Part shown: positions 42,837-51,131 of the stretch, in pieces
Layout: every line of letters begins with the position of its first letter
Position numbering within the stretch: position 1 is the stretch's first letter
NCBI GenBank assembly: GCA_029266425.1
Contig: JAQSWY010000032.1
Coordinates: 1 to 56,250, forward strand
Direction of reading: 5' to 3'
Source: Xanthobacteraceae bacterium
GTDB lineage: Bacteria; Pseudomonadota; Alphaproteobacteria; Rhizobiales; Xanthobacteraceae
DNA length: 56,250 nt
The notes under the pieces: generated by a model
What the model was told of the DNA's origin: nothing
The model's input: only the letters and a program-made list of their open reading frames with translations
Databases searched by the model: none
Position numbers and translations under genes: made by a program

Positions 42837-44012
42837 TCACGAGGCGACCTGGACGAGGGCGCGGTCGAGGGTGCCCAGCACCCGGCAGCCGGTCTCGGTG
42901 ACGACGATGGTTTCGCTCACCCCGACGGTGAAGCGGCCATAGATGCGCAGCGCCGGCGGCAGGTGGAAGGTCATGCCCGGCGCCAGCAGCGTCTTCACCC
43001 CGGTATTGAGGCTGAGGATGCCGCCCTCACCCCAGTCCGGCGCGAAGGAGATGCCCACGCTGTAGCCGAGCCGCTTGCGGAAATTCTCGGTGTAGCCGGC
43101 GGCGTCGATCACCTTCTGGCAGGCGAGATGCGGCACCTCGCAGGGCACGCCCGGCTTGATGGCGTCGAGCGAGACGGCGAGCGCCTCCTGGCAGACCTTC
43201 ATCATGTCCGCGGCTTGCGCCGGCGGCGTGCCGATCCAGGCGGAGCGCATCAGCGCGGCGTGGTAGCGGTCATGACTGGCCGCCATTTCGAGGAATGCCG
43301 GATCGCCGGCCTGAAGCTTCCGCCGCTTCCAGGTGCCGTGCGGCACGCCGCTGCGCGGACCCGAAGAGACCAGCGGCTCCATGCCCATATATTCGGAGCC
43401 CGCCTCGATCGCCGCGCTCATCATGGCGGCGACGATGTCGTTCTCGGTGGCGCCGACGCGTACTGCGGCCAGGCCGGCATGCAGGCCGGCATCGACATAG
43501 GTCGCGGAACGGGCAAGCTTCTCCACCTCCAGCGGCGACTTCACCATGCGCAGCTTTTCGACGATGCCGGCCGCGTCGTGCACCGTGCCGAGCGCGGATT
43601 GCAGCGCCTCATAGGTCGCGATCGGCAGGAACCAGCCGCGCTTGTCGATGGCGACGCGCTTGCCCTTCAAGCCTTTCGTCGCGATCAGCGAGACGAGGAA
43701 GGCGACGGGGTCATCGCTGTCCTGATAGACGGCCGCATCCGAGATGAAGGTGTTGGCGATGAAGTTGAAGTATTCGAGCTGCCGCACCACGAAAACGGGA
43801 TCGCCTTCCACCGGCAGCACCAGCGCCTGGAAGGTGTAGTAGCCGGGGGTCTGCTGGCCGGTGAGATAGAAGATGTTCTCCGGGCCGGTGACGATCATCA
43901 CGTCGAGCCCCGCCTCGGCGAGACCTTGGCGCGCTTTGGCGACGCGCCCGTCGTATTCGGCTTTGGGGAAGGCTGTTTCCTGCCCTTGAACCACGCTGGC
44001 GGTGGCGTTCAT
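42837..44012 (-). CDS. M24 family hydrolase, ectoine hydrolase/creatinase-like
   Basis: 391 residues with an N-terminal creatinase domain (GPENIFYLTGQQTPGYYTFQALVL) and a C-terminal pita-bread fold. The metal-binding Asp pair of true aminopeptidases is replaced (FLEMAASHDRYHAALMRS), the active-site His-Gly motif is GYSVGIS, and the end PPALRIYG and VSETIVVTE matches ectoine hydrolase (DoeA) and creatinase more than Xaa-Pro peptidases. These non-metal hydrolases open a cyclic amidine or guanidine-type amide bond. It abuts the enolase-superfamily gene without a gap. Confidence 0.85.
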   Translation of the reverse strand: MNATASVVQGQETAFPKAEYDGRVAKARQGLAEAGLDVMIVTGPENIFYLTGQQTPGYYTFQALVLPVEGDPVFVVRQLEYFNFIANTFISDAAVYQDSDDPVAFLVSLIATKGLKGKRVAIDKRGWFLPIATYEALQSALGTVHDAAGIVEKLRMVKSPLEVEKLARSATYVDAGLHAGLAAVRVGATENDIVAAMMSAAIEAGSEYMGMEPLVSSGPRSGVPHGTWKRRKLQAGDPAFLEMAASHDRYHAALMRSAWIGTPPAQAADMMKVCQEALAVSLDAIKPGVPCEVPHLACQKVIDAAGYTENFRKRLGYSVGISFAPDWGEGGILSLNTGVKTLLAPGMTFHLPPALRIYGRFTVGVSETIVVTETGCRVLGTLDRALVQVAS

Positions 44013-45110
44013 TTATGAGAACTCCCTGATGAGATGCGTCCGGGACGCATCGAAGCGAAGGCCGAGGCCGGGGATCGGAGGAGCCGAGACCGCGCCATCG
44101 GCATAGGCGAGGCCGGGCGCCGGGTCGTCGAGGAGGCCGTCTGCGCCATAGAGCTCGGCGAAGCGCGGTTGGGTGGCGCAGGCGAGGTGAAGGACCGCCG
44201 CCGTGGCGAGCCCGCCTTCGTTCATCTGACCGAGCATGAACGGCACATGCGCCTGCGTGAGCAGGCGGGCGGCTTCGAGCGCCGGCGCGATGCCGCCAAG
44301 CTTCACCAGCTTGAGATGCGCCATCAGCCCATTGCCGGCCTCCGCAATGCGACGCACGTCCTCGAGCCCCTTCACGCTCTCGTCGAGCATCACGGGGATC
44401 GGACTCGCCTTGGCGAGCCGGTCCAGCGTGTTCCAGTCGCCAGGCGCGAGCGGCTGCTCCACATAAGCGAGATCGTAGCGGGACAGCGCTTCGAGATTGG
44501 CGAGCGCGGTGGCCAAGCGCCAGGCGCCATTGGCGTCGGCGGCGAGCTTCACGTACGCGCCAAAGCGCTCGCGCAGCAGGGCGACGCGGCGCAGATCCTC
44601 GGCGAAGTCGCCGGCGCCGATCCGTATCTTCAGGTCGCGGAAGCCGCGCACCACATAGCTGGAGGCCTGCGCGAGGAAGGTCTCGTCGGACGAGACAAAC
44701 AGCGTCTGATTGGTAGGGTGCGTAACGGCATTCCCTGCCGGCGCGCCGAGATGCACGGCAAGTGGCAACCCTTTTTGCTTCGCGACGAGATCGTGCAGCG
44801 CGCAGTCGATCAGTGTGCGCACCGGCGCGCTCGCCTCGGTGAAGGCAGCAGGCGGCTCCGCCAGCAGCGAGCCGGCGTCGCGGCTGAGGTCGAGCCGACC
44901 GATCACGTCCACCGCTTCCGCCAGCACGGTCTCCGCAGCGAGCCCGTTGAGGTAGGCGATGTTGATACGCACCTCGCCGGCGGCGACAACGTCGCGCTCC
45001 TCGAGCCTGAGATACAGCGTATCGAGCCCGTCGATGCGGCCGGAGGAGGCGGTGTGCAGCACCAGCCCCCCGCCATAGGTCAGCATGGCGCGATGGAGTG
45101 AGGCGCGCAT
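44013..45110 (-). CDS. Enolase-superfamily protein (mandelate racemase/muconate lactonizing type)
   Basis: 365 residues. The capping domain (THPTNQTLFV) is followed by a barrel with KxK (LKIRIG), metal ligands Asp (ADANGAW), Glu (YVEQPL) and Asp (VMLDES), and the second Lys in LKLVKLGG. The paired Lys residues fit the MLE subgroup with racemase/epimerase activity (N-acyl-amino-acid racemase or dipeptide epimerase). In this cluster it could change the stereochemistry of an N-acyl or cyclic amino acid before deacylation by the M20 enzyme. Confidence 0.87.
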   Translation of the reverse strand: MRASLHRAMLTYGGGLVLHTASSGRIDGLDTLYLRLEERDVVAAGEVRINIAYLNGLAAETVLAEAVDVIGRLDLSRDAGSLLAEPPAAFTEASAPVRTLIDCALHDLVAKQKGLPLAVHLGAPAGNAVTHPTNQTLFVSSDETFLAQASSYVVRGFRDLKIRIGAGDFAEDLRRVALLRERFGAYVKLAADANGAWRLATALANLEALSRYDLAYVEQPLAPGDWNTLDRLAKASPIPVMLDESVKGLEDVRRIAEAGNGLMAHLKLVKLGGIAPALEAARLLTQAHVPFMLGQMNEGGLATAAVLHLACATQPRFAELYGADGLLDDPAPGLAYADGAVSAPPIPGLGLRFDASRTHLIREFS

Positions 45111-45113
45111 GGT

Positions 45114-46295
45114 TCAGCCTGTCAGCATGGCCTTGGCGATGTCGCGATAGATCAGGCTCGACATCTCGAACTCGTCGACCGGGACGAACTCGTCCGCCTT
45201 GTGCGCGACCGACAGCGTGCCCGGCCCGATCACCACGCCCTCGGCGCCGGTCGAGCGGAAATGGACGAGATCGCACGCGCCCTGGAAGCCGAACGGCCCG
45301 GGTTCGGCGATGCCATGGGCGCGACAGGTGGCAAGGCTCGCCAGCACGATAGGCCGGTCGGGCGCGGTCTCGGTCGCACCGCCGGTGGTGGGCTTCCACT
45401 CGACGATCTCTGCGCGCAGGCCGAAGCGCTCATGGGCGAGCGCCAGCATGGCCGCGATGTCGGCCTTGACCGCCGCCTCGTCCTCGCCGGGCACCAGCCG
45501 GCGGTCGAGCAGCATCTCGCAGGCGCCCGGCAGCACATTGTCGGCATGCCCGCCGTAGATGCGCGTCACCGTCAGGCTCGCCCCCCCGACGAGGGGATGG
45601 GTGCGGTGGCGCACATCCCTCTCGTGCTGCTCGGCAACGAGGCCGAGCAGCTCCCCCGCATGGAGGATCGCGTTCTCGCCGAGATGCGGCGAGCCGGAAT
45701 GGGCCGGCACGCCAAGCACCCGCACCAGCGGGCGCAGGCTGCCCTTGTGGGCGGAATAGACGGTGTTGGAGGTCGGCTCGCCGACCACCGTAAAATCAAT
45801 CTTGGGCTTGCGCGAGGCGTAGAGCTTGGCGCCTTCACTGGCGATCTCCTCGTCCGCCACGAAGACCGCGAGCAGCGTGCCGGACCATGTGGCGCGCTCG
45901 CTGGCGAGCATGCGCATCGCCTCCAGCATGGCGGCGAGAGGCCCCTTGCAGTCGCAGGCGCCGCGGCCATAGAGCTTTCCATCGCTCTCGCGCAGCACGA
46001 AGGGATCGGAGCTCCAGCCCCCCCCCGCGGGTACCACGTCCATATGGGTGTTGAGGGCGAAGACCGGGCCGGGCCCATTGACGAGCTTCGCCTCGATGTT
46101 CACGCGGCCCGGCTTGTATTCGTCGAGCGCGATCTCGAAGCCGAGCGGGGCGAGCCGATCGCGCACATAAAGCGCGGCCTCGATCTCGCGTCCCGGGGGA
46201 TTTTCGCTGCGGATGGCGACGAGCTCGGCGAGCTCGCGCTTCATGCGGGCGAAATCCGGCGCGGCGGCTACAGCGGTGGGCATCACGGCACTCAT
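45114..46295 (-). CDS. M20 family metallohydrolase (acetylornithine deacetylase/ArgE type)
   Basis: 393 residues. Zn ligands are in NTHMDVVPAG and GRGACDCKGPLAAM, the catalytic Glu in ADEEIASEG, and later GEPTSN and the lid-domain VPAHSGSP. It would remove an acyl group from an N-acyl amino acid. The ATG at 46295 overlaps the stop of the ABC ATPase gene (TGATG); a TTG one codon upstream is less likely. Confidence 0.9.
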   Translation of the reverse strand: MSAVMPTAVAAAPDFARMKRELAELVAIRSENPPGREIEAALYVRDRLAPLGFEIALDEYKPGRVNIEAKLVNGPGPVFALNTHMDVVPAGGGWSSDPFVLRESDGKLYGRGACDCKGPLAAMLEAMRMLASERATWSGTLLAVFVADEEIASEGAKLYASRKPKIDFTVVGEPTSNTVYSAHKGSLRPLVRVLGVPAHSGSPHLGENAILHAGELLGLVAEQHERDVRHRTHPLVGGASLTVTRIYGGHADNVLPGACEMLLDRRLVPGEDEAAVKADIAAMLALAHERFGLRAEIVEWKPTTGGATETAPDRPIVLASLATCRAHGIAEPGPFGFQGACDLVHFRSTGAEGVVIGPGTLSVAHKADEFVPVDEFEMSSLIYRDIAKAMLTG

Positions 46296-47074
46296 CAATG
46301 CAGGATCTGGTCGAGGAAGCGGCGGGCGCGCTCATTGACCGAGCCGCCGAAGAAGGCGTCGCTTGGCGCGGTCTCGACGACCTGACCGTCTTCCATGAAG
46401 ACGATCTTGTCGGCCGCCCGGCGCGCGAAGCCCATTTCGTGCGTGACCACGAGACTGGTCATGCCCTCGGCGCTGAGGTCGGCCATGACGTCCAGCACCT
46501 CGCGGATCATCTCCGGGTCGAGGGCGGAGGTCGGCTCGTCATAAAGCATCAGCTTGGGCTTCATCGCCAGCGCACGGGCGATGGCGACGCGCTGCTGCTG
46601 GCCACCGGAAAGCTCGTCCGGGAAAGCCTCGGCCTTCTCGGGAATCCGCACCTTGCGCAACAGCTCGAGGGCGACGTCGTGGGCGTCGGAGCGGGACAGG
46701 CCGAGCACCTTCATCGGCGCCAGCATGATGTTCTGTGCCGCCGAGAGGTGCTGGAACAGCTCGAAATTCTGGAACACCATGCCGATCTCGCGACGAATGC
46801 GCGGTGCATTGGCGAGGTCGCGGGTGATGTTGGCGCCCTCGAAGAAGATGTCGCCGCCGTCGGCCGGCTCCAGCAGGTTTACGCAGCGCAGCAGCGTCGA
46901 CTTGCCCGAGCCGGACGGGCCGATCAGCACCACGGTCTCGCCGCGGCGGATTTCGAGCGAGCAGCCCTTCAGCGCCCGGAAATGCCCGAAGCTCTTGCCG
47001 ATGCCGACGATTTCGAGGAGCGGCGCGCGAGGGACGGCTGCCTCGCGGGTAGCGTCGATCTGAGTGTTCGGCAT
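46295..47074 (-). CDS. Polar amino acid ABC transporter ATPase (GlnQ type), second system
   Basis: About 259 residues. Walker A GPSGSGKST, signature LSGGQQQRVAIARAL and Walker B LMLYDEPTSALD are intact. The ATG at 47074 has GAGGGA upstream; an earlier ATG at 47095 would overlap the permease gene by 11 bases. It serves the permease at 47085 and the binding protein at 47845. Confidence 0.92.
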   Translation of the reverse strand: MPNTQIDATREAAVPRAPLLEIVGIGKSFGHFRALKGCSLEIRRGETVVLIGPSGSGKSTLLRCVNLLEPADGGDIFFEGANITRDLANAPRIRREIGMVFQNFELFQHLSAAQNIMLAPMKVLGLSRSDAHDVALELLRKVRIPEKAEAFPDELSGGQQQRVAIARALAMKPKLMLYDEPTSALDPEMIREVLDVMADLSAEGMTSLVVTHEMGFARRAADKIVFMEDGQVVETAPSDAFFGGSVNERARRFLDQILH

Positions 47075-47084
47075 GACGGTTCCC

Positions 47085-47813
47085 TCAGCGGACATCGGCG
47101 CTCTCCGCGGCAAGCAGGAGGCGATCGAGCAGCGGGCGCTTTTCGGTGCGGCGGCGCTTCTTGGGGTCGAGGCTGCGCTCCAGCATGGCCTGCAGCACCA
47201 TGAAGATCGTGGTCAGCGCGAGGTAGTAGATGCCGGCGGCGGTCAATGCTTCCAGGTAGCGGAAGGAGGCGCTGGCGGTCTGGTTGGCGACGAGCAGCAA
47301 TTCCTCGACCGCGATGACCGAGACCAGCGCGCTGGTCTTCAGCATGCCGATCATCTGGTTGCCCATGGGCGGCAGCACGATGCGGGCGGCTTGGGGCAGC
47401 ACGATGTAACGCATCATCTGGGGGGTAGTCAGTCCGAGGGCGAGGCCGGCGGTGCGCTGGCCCTTCTTCACCGCGTCGAGGCCGGAGCGCAGGATCTCCG
47501 CCATATAGGCGCCCTCGTTCAGCGCGAGGGCGATCACCGCGCTGAGGAAGGCCGACAGGCGAATGCCGAAGCTCGGCAGCACGTTGTAGATGAAGATGAT
47601 CTGGAACAGCACCGGCGTGCCACGGAACAGCCAGACATAGAGCAGCGTGAAGATCTGCAGGGGACGCATCCGCGTCTCCTGCATCAGTGCGATGACGAGG
47701 CCCGCAAGCACGCCGAAGAACAGGGCGGTGACGGTGATGAGCAACGTCAGCAGCGCACCATGGAAGAAGGCGGGCGAGACGACGTAGTCGAAGACGAGAT
47801 CGAGCGTCATCAT
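47085..47813 (-). CDS. Polar amino acid ABC transporter permease, second system
   Basis: 242 residues with about five membrane spans. FRGTPVLFQIIFIYNVLP and the EAA loop YMAEILRSGLDAVKKGQRTA match HisMQ. Only one permease gene is present, so the channel is probably a homodimer, in contrast to the two-permease system at 5299-6684. Confidence 0.9.
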   Translation of the reverse strand: MMTLDLVFDYVVSPAFFHGALLTLLITVTALFFGVLAGLVIALMQETRMRPLQIFTLLYVWLFRGTPVLFQIIFIYNVLPSFGIRLSAFLSAVIALALNEGAYMAEILRSGLDAVKKGQRTAGLALGLTTPQMMRYIVLPQAARIVLPPMGNQMIGMLKTSALVSVIAVEELLLVANQTASASFRYLEALTAAGIYYLALTTIFMVLQAMLERSLDPKKRRRTEKRPLLDRLLLAAESADVR

Positions 47814-47844
47814 GCGCGTCTTCTCCTGTTCTCTGGCGCCACGG

Positions 47845-48651
47845 TCAGTTGAAGATCGAGACGGTGGCGGGAAGCTTCCACTTCGCGATCAGCGCGGTGT
47901 AGGTGCCGTCGGCGACGATCTCCTTCAGCGCCGCCTTGAGGGCCTCCTGCATCGCGGTGTCGCCCTTGCGCGTCGCCATGCCGATGGAGGTGTTGGACTC
48001 GAACTCGGCGCCCACGGCTTCGAACACGCCGGGCAATTCCTGCAGCAGCATCACCGAGCCGGGGGTGGAGTCGTAATAGGCGTCGGCGCGGCCCTGGCGC
48101 AGCGTCAGCGCCGAATCCTGGGCGGTCGGCAAGGTCAGCACCTTGACCGGCGCCAGCCCCTTGCCCTGGCAGCGCTTGTCGTCGGCGCGGGCCTGGCTTT
48201 CCTGGATGCCGCCGAGGGTGACGGCAATGGTCTTGCCGCACAGCGTGTCGTCGCGGCCGGTGATCTTGGCCGGGTTGCCTGCCTGCACCATCACCATGTT
48301 GCCGATCTTGAGATAGGGCACGAAGTCGACCTGCTCGGCACGGGCCGGGTTCATGTACATGGCCGAGTTGATGATATCGATGCGGCCGCCCTGCAGCGCC
48401 GGGATGAGGCCCTTGAACTCCATGTTCATGGCCTTCGGCGTGGCGCCTAACTTCTTGCCGAGGGCGTCGATCAGGTCGATGTCGAAGCCGGCCAGCTTGC
48501 CGTCCTTCTGGAACTCGAACGGCGCGAACGTGGCGGCCACGCCGTAGGTGACGGCACCGGCCTCGACGAGGCCGGTCTTCGGCAGTTCCGCGCCGGCGGC
48601 GTGCGCCATGCCGAGCGGGAGGAGGAGAGCAGCGACGAATGTGCGAAGCAT
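47845..48651 (-). CDS. Amino acid-type ABC substrate-binding protein, second system
   Basis: 268 residues from MLRTFVAALLLPLG. A signal peptide (VAALLLPLGMAHAAGA) is followed by EAGAVTYGVAATFAPFEFQKDG and GFDIDLIDALGKKLG, the SBP family 3 pattern. It is the first gene of the leftward set and lies downstream of a 300-bp regulatory region shared with the GntR regulator. Confidence 0.88.
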   Translation of the reverse strand: MLRTFVAALLLPLGMAHAAGAELPKTGLVEAGAVTYGVAATFAPFEFQKDGKLAGFDIDLIDALGKKLGATPKAMNMEFKGLIPALQGGRIDIINSAMYMNPARAEQVDFVPYLKIGNMVMVQAGNPAKITGRDDTLCGKTIAVTLGGIQESQARADDKRCQGKGLAPVKVLTLPTAQDSALTLRQGRADAYYDSTPGSVMLLQELPGVFEAVGAEFESNTSIGMATRKGDTAMQEALKAALKEIVADGTYTALIAKWKLPATVSIFN

Positions 48652-48951
48652 GTTGGTCCCCTGTGCGATCTGGATGGTTTTGTTTATGAGCGACGTCGTC
48701 AGGACTGATTGCACGAAATGATACTAATAATACAAAATTGGCACGAGCCCTCTGTCAAGCCGGATCGGCATCCATCGATGCACAAATGATGGACGCCGGA
48801 TGATGAAAAATCAGGACAATCCTGCGTATCAACGCGATCCCAACGCCGTGACGCGCCGGTCGTTCCGCGTGACATGAACGGCCGCAAGGGCTTGTCGGAA
48901 ACCCAAGAGGTATTGTACGTTGCATTATATTACATACAAAGCTGGTGTCCT
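48652..48951. promoter_or_regulatory. 300-bp divergent control region of the amino acid derivative locus
   Basis: It separates the binding-protein and GntR genes. It is unusually AT-rich near 48709-48745 and again at 48911-48940. In the second patch TTGTA (48913-48917) and TACAA (48935-48939) form the ends of an imperfect inverted repeat around an AT-rich core. It contains no gene I can support. A GntR operator here is likely but not proven. Confidence 0.45.
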
Positions 48952-49857
48952 ATGGCGCGCAGTTCGAGCCAGAACCGAGTTCGTCTGGCCAACCAAATCC
49001 TGCAGGCGGTTCGCGAGGGGCGCTTCGAAGTCGGGCATCATTTGCGCGAGCAGCAATTCGGCGACCTGTTGCAGGTGTCGCGCACCCCGGTCCGTGCGGC
49101 CCTGTCCCTGCTGGCCGAGCATGGAGTAGTCGAGGCCCGCCGCAATCAGGGCTTCTTCCTGACGGCGCCGTCGGAAGAGCTGCACCGCTTCAGCCTGGAA
49201 GTGCCCTCGACCGCCGACCAGGATCTCTACAGCGACATCGTTCAGGATCGGCTGGCCGACCGGCTGCCGGCCTCGTTCACCCAGGCTGAGATCGCCCGGC
49301 GTTACGATGTCGATCGCACATTGTTGCAGCGTACCTTGTCGCGTCTAGTCGATGACGGACTGCTGGAGCGCAATGCCGGCCGCGGCTGGACCTTCCTGCC
49401 GACGCTCGATACCGGTCTGGCGCTCCAGAACAGCTACGACTTCCGCAAGATCATCGAGCCGCAGGGCCTGCTGCTGCCGACTTTCAGGCCCGATCCGGCG
49501 GCGCTGGAGCGGCTACGGATCCAGCACCACTATCTGGAGTCCCATCCGCGCATCGGGACCGTGGATGCCCGGCAATTGTTCGACACCGATGCGCATTTCC
49601 ACGAGACCATCGCCAGCTTCAGCGGCAACGTGTTCCTGCTGCAGTCGGTCCAGCAGCAGAACCGGCTGCGGCGCCTGCTGGAATTCGGCGGCTATGTGAA
49701 CCGCCGCCGCGTGCGTGACTGGTGCCGCGAGCATCTGGCGATCCTCGATGCTGTGGCCGCGGGCGACAATGCGACCGCCGCCGAGGTGATGCGCACCCAC
49801 CTCGCCAATGCCTATTCCGCCGCACCGTTCTTCGCCGGCAAGAGCCAGCGCGCCTAG
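48952..49857 (+). CDS. GntR-family regulator with two winged helices and an FCD domain
   Basis: 301 residues from MARSSSQNRVRLANQ. The first winged helix (about 10-72) reads EQQFGDLLQVSRTPVRAALS. A second helix-turn-helix-like unit follows at about 93-150 (TQAEIARRYDVDRTLLQRTL then SRLVDDGLLERNAG), which ordinary FadR/FCD proteins lack. The FCD domain (about 160-300) includes DTDAHFHETIASFSGN. I start at the ATG at 48952, not at the upstream ATG at 48874, because the upstream part has no homology pattern and overlaps the AT-rich control region. It is divergent from the 41893-48651 genes, which it probably regulates. Confidence 0.85.
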   Translation: MARSSSQNRVRLANQILQAVREGRFEVGHHLREQQFGDLLQVSRTPVRAALSLLAEHGVVEARRNQGFFLTAPSEELHRFSLEVPSTADQDLYSDIVQDRLADRLPASFTQAEIARRYDVDRTLLQRTLSRLVDDGLLERNAGRGWTFLPTLDTGLALQNSYDFRKIIEPQGLLLPTFRPDPAALERLRIQHHYLESHPRIGTVDARQLFDTDAHFHETIASFSGNVFLLQSVQQQNRLRRLLEFGGYVNRRRVRDWCREHLAILDAVAAGDNATAAEVMRTHLANAYSAAPFFAGKSQRA

Positions 49858-49874
49858 TTGTCCGCGAGGACCTC

Positions 49875-51086
49875 ATGACCATTCTGCTCGTCGTCCATGA
49901 AATGCCACTGCCCGCCCTCGACGGCATGGTCGCCGGCGAATTCGCCGCGGAGCGCGGGGCCGTGTTCACGACGCTCGTAGGCGGCGGGGCCGGCCATGCC
50001 CGCTTCGACTGCGCGCAGCATGTCCTTGCCCATGGTGAGCTCGCACCGAATGGCCTGCTCTGGGCGGAGCGGGCGAGCGACCGTCCGGTCGGCCCGCCCG
50101 CGGACCGTGGCGCGATCGTCCGCCAGCCGGGCACGGTGGTGGTGCCGATCAACCCATACCTGCCCGCACAACGCGAGGCGCAGGCGCGCATCCTAGCCAC
50201 CGCCGCGCGGGAAGGACGAGCGGTCGAGATCTACGAGGTCGTCGAGGCGGATGGCGTGTTCGAACTGCGCGCGTCAGGTCGACCGGGGATTGTCGCGGCC
50301 TGGCGGCGGGATGCCTTCGGACGTCCCGTCCACGCCGATGAGGTGTCCGCAACGCCGACGGGCGGGCGCGAGTTGCGCGTCCTCATCGTCGGCGAGGAGG
50401 CGCAAATGCGCGAGGTCTATCCGGCCAATCTCGCCGCGCTGGGCGACGCGGCGGAGGTGCTCGGCCTCGATCTGTCGCTGGCCTTCGCCGACCCGCGCAG
50501 CGATCCCCCGCCGGACTGGGACCACCTCCTCGCGCACGTCGACGGGCTCGTGCTGCCCGGCGGCTCGGACATGGAACAGGTGCGCGGCCAGACCGAGGCG
50601 GCCCGCGCGGCGATCCGCCGGAACCTGCCGACGGTGGGGCTCTGCCTCGGCATGCAGACGATGGCGACCGCCGTGGCTCAGGAGATCTGCGGCATGAACG
50701 ACGCCAATCTCGCGGAGGCCGACCCGGACGCCCAGACGAAAACCTTCGTGCGCCTGTACGATCCCCTCGGTCGGCCCGAACACCGCCTCGGTGTGCAGAC
50801 CTGCCGGCTCCTGCCGGGCAGCCAGCTTTCCGGTCTCGCTGGCGGCGCCGCCTCGCTGGACGTGCACTATAATCATCGCTTCGTCCTCGATCCGGCGCTG
50901 ACGGGTCGGCTGGAAGCCGTGGGGCTCGTCGTTTCCGGCCGGCAGGCCGAACGTGACTTCGCCGATGCCATCGAAGTGCCGCGGCTGCGTTTCTTCATGG
51001 CTATGCAAGGCCATCCCGAACTCGCCAGCCGGCGCGGCCGGCCGCATCCGCTCATTGCCGGTTTCCTCACTGCCACCGCCTCCTGA
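49875..51086 (+). CDS. Two-domain class I glutamine amidotransferase-like protein
   Basis: 403 residues from MTILLVVHEMPLPALDG. Residues of about 170-395 are a class I amidotransferase/gamma-glutamyl hydrolase (C26) domain: VLPGGSDMEQ, the nucleophile elbow GLCLGMQ with Cys257, then QGHPE with His380 and Glu382. The domain is closest in motif to the CTP synthase/gamma-glutamyl type. The first 170 residues match no family I know. The gene is 17 bases after the GntR gene on the same strand, so it probably belongs to the same catabolic unit. Confidence 0.78.
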   Translation: MTILLVVHEMPLPALDGMVAGEFAAERGAVFTTLVGGGAGHARFDCAQHVLAHGELAPNGLLWAERASDRPVGPPADRGAIVRQPGTVVVPINPYLPAQREAQARILATAAREGRAVEIYEVVEADGVFELRASGRPGIVAAWRRDAFGRPVHADEVSATPTGGRELRVLIVGEEAQMREVYPANLAALGDAAEVLGLDLSLAFADPRSDPPPDWDHLLAHVDGLVLPGGSDMEQVRGQTEAARAAIRRNLPTVGLCLGMQTMATAVAQEICGMNDANLAEADPDAQTKTFVRLYDPLGRPEHRLGVQTCRLLPGSQLSGLAGGAASLDVHYNHRFVLDPALTGRLEAVGLVVSGRQAERDFADAIEVPRLRFFMAMQGHPELASRRGRPHPLIAGFLTATAS

Positions 51087-51131
51087 CGGCGCTTTGGGTC
51101 GGTGGGATCGAGGCAAGATTTGCAGCTCCGC

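Noticed and set aside
42837..44012. Calling the M24 protein an Xaa-Pro aminopeptidase
   Set aside because: Most canonical metal ligands are replaced; the ectoine-hydrolase/creatinase branch fits better.
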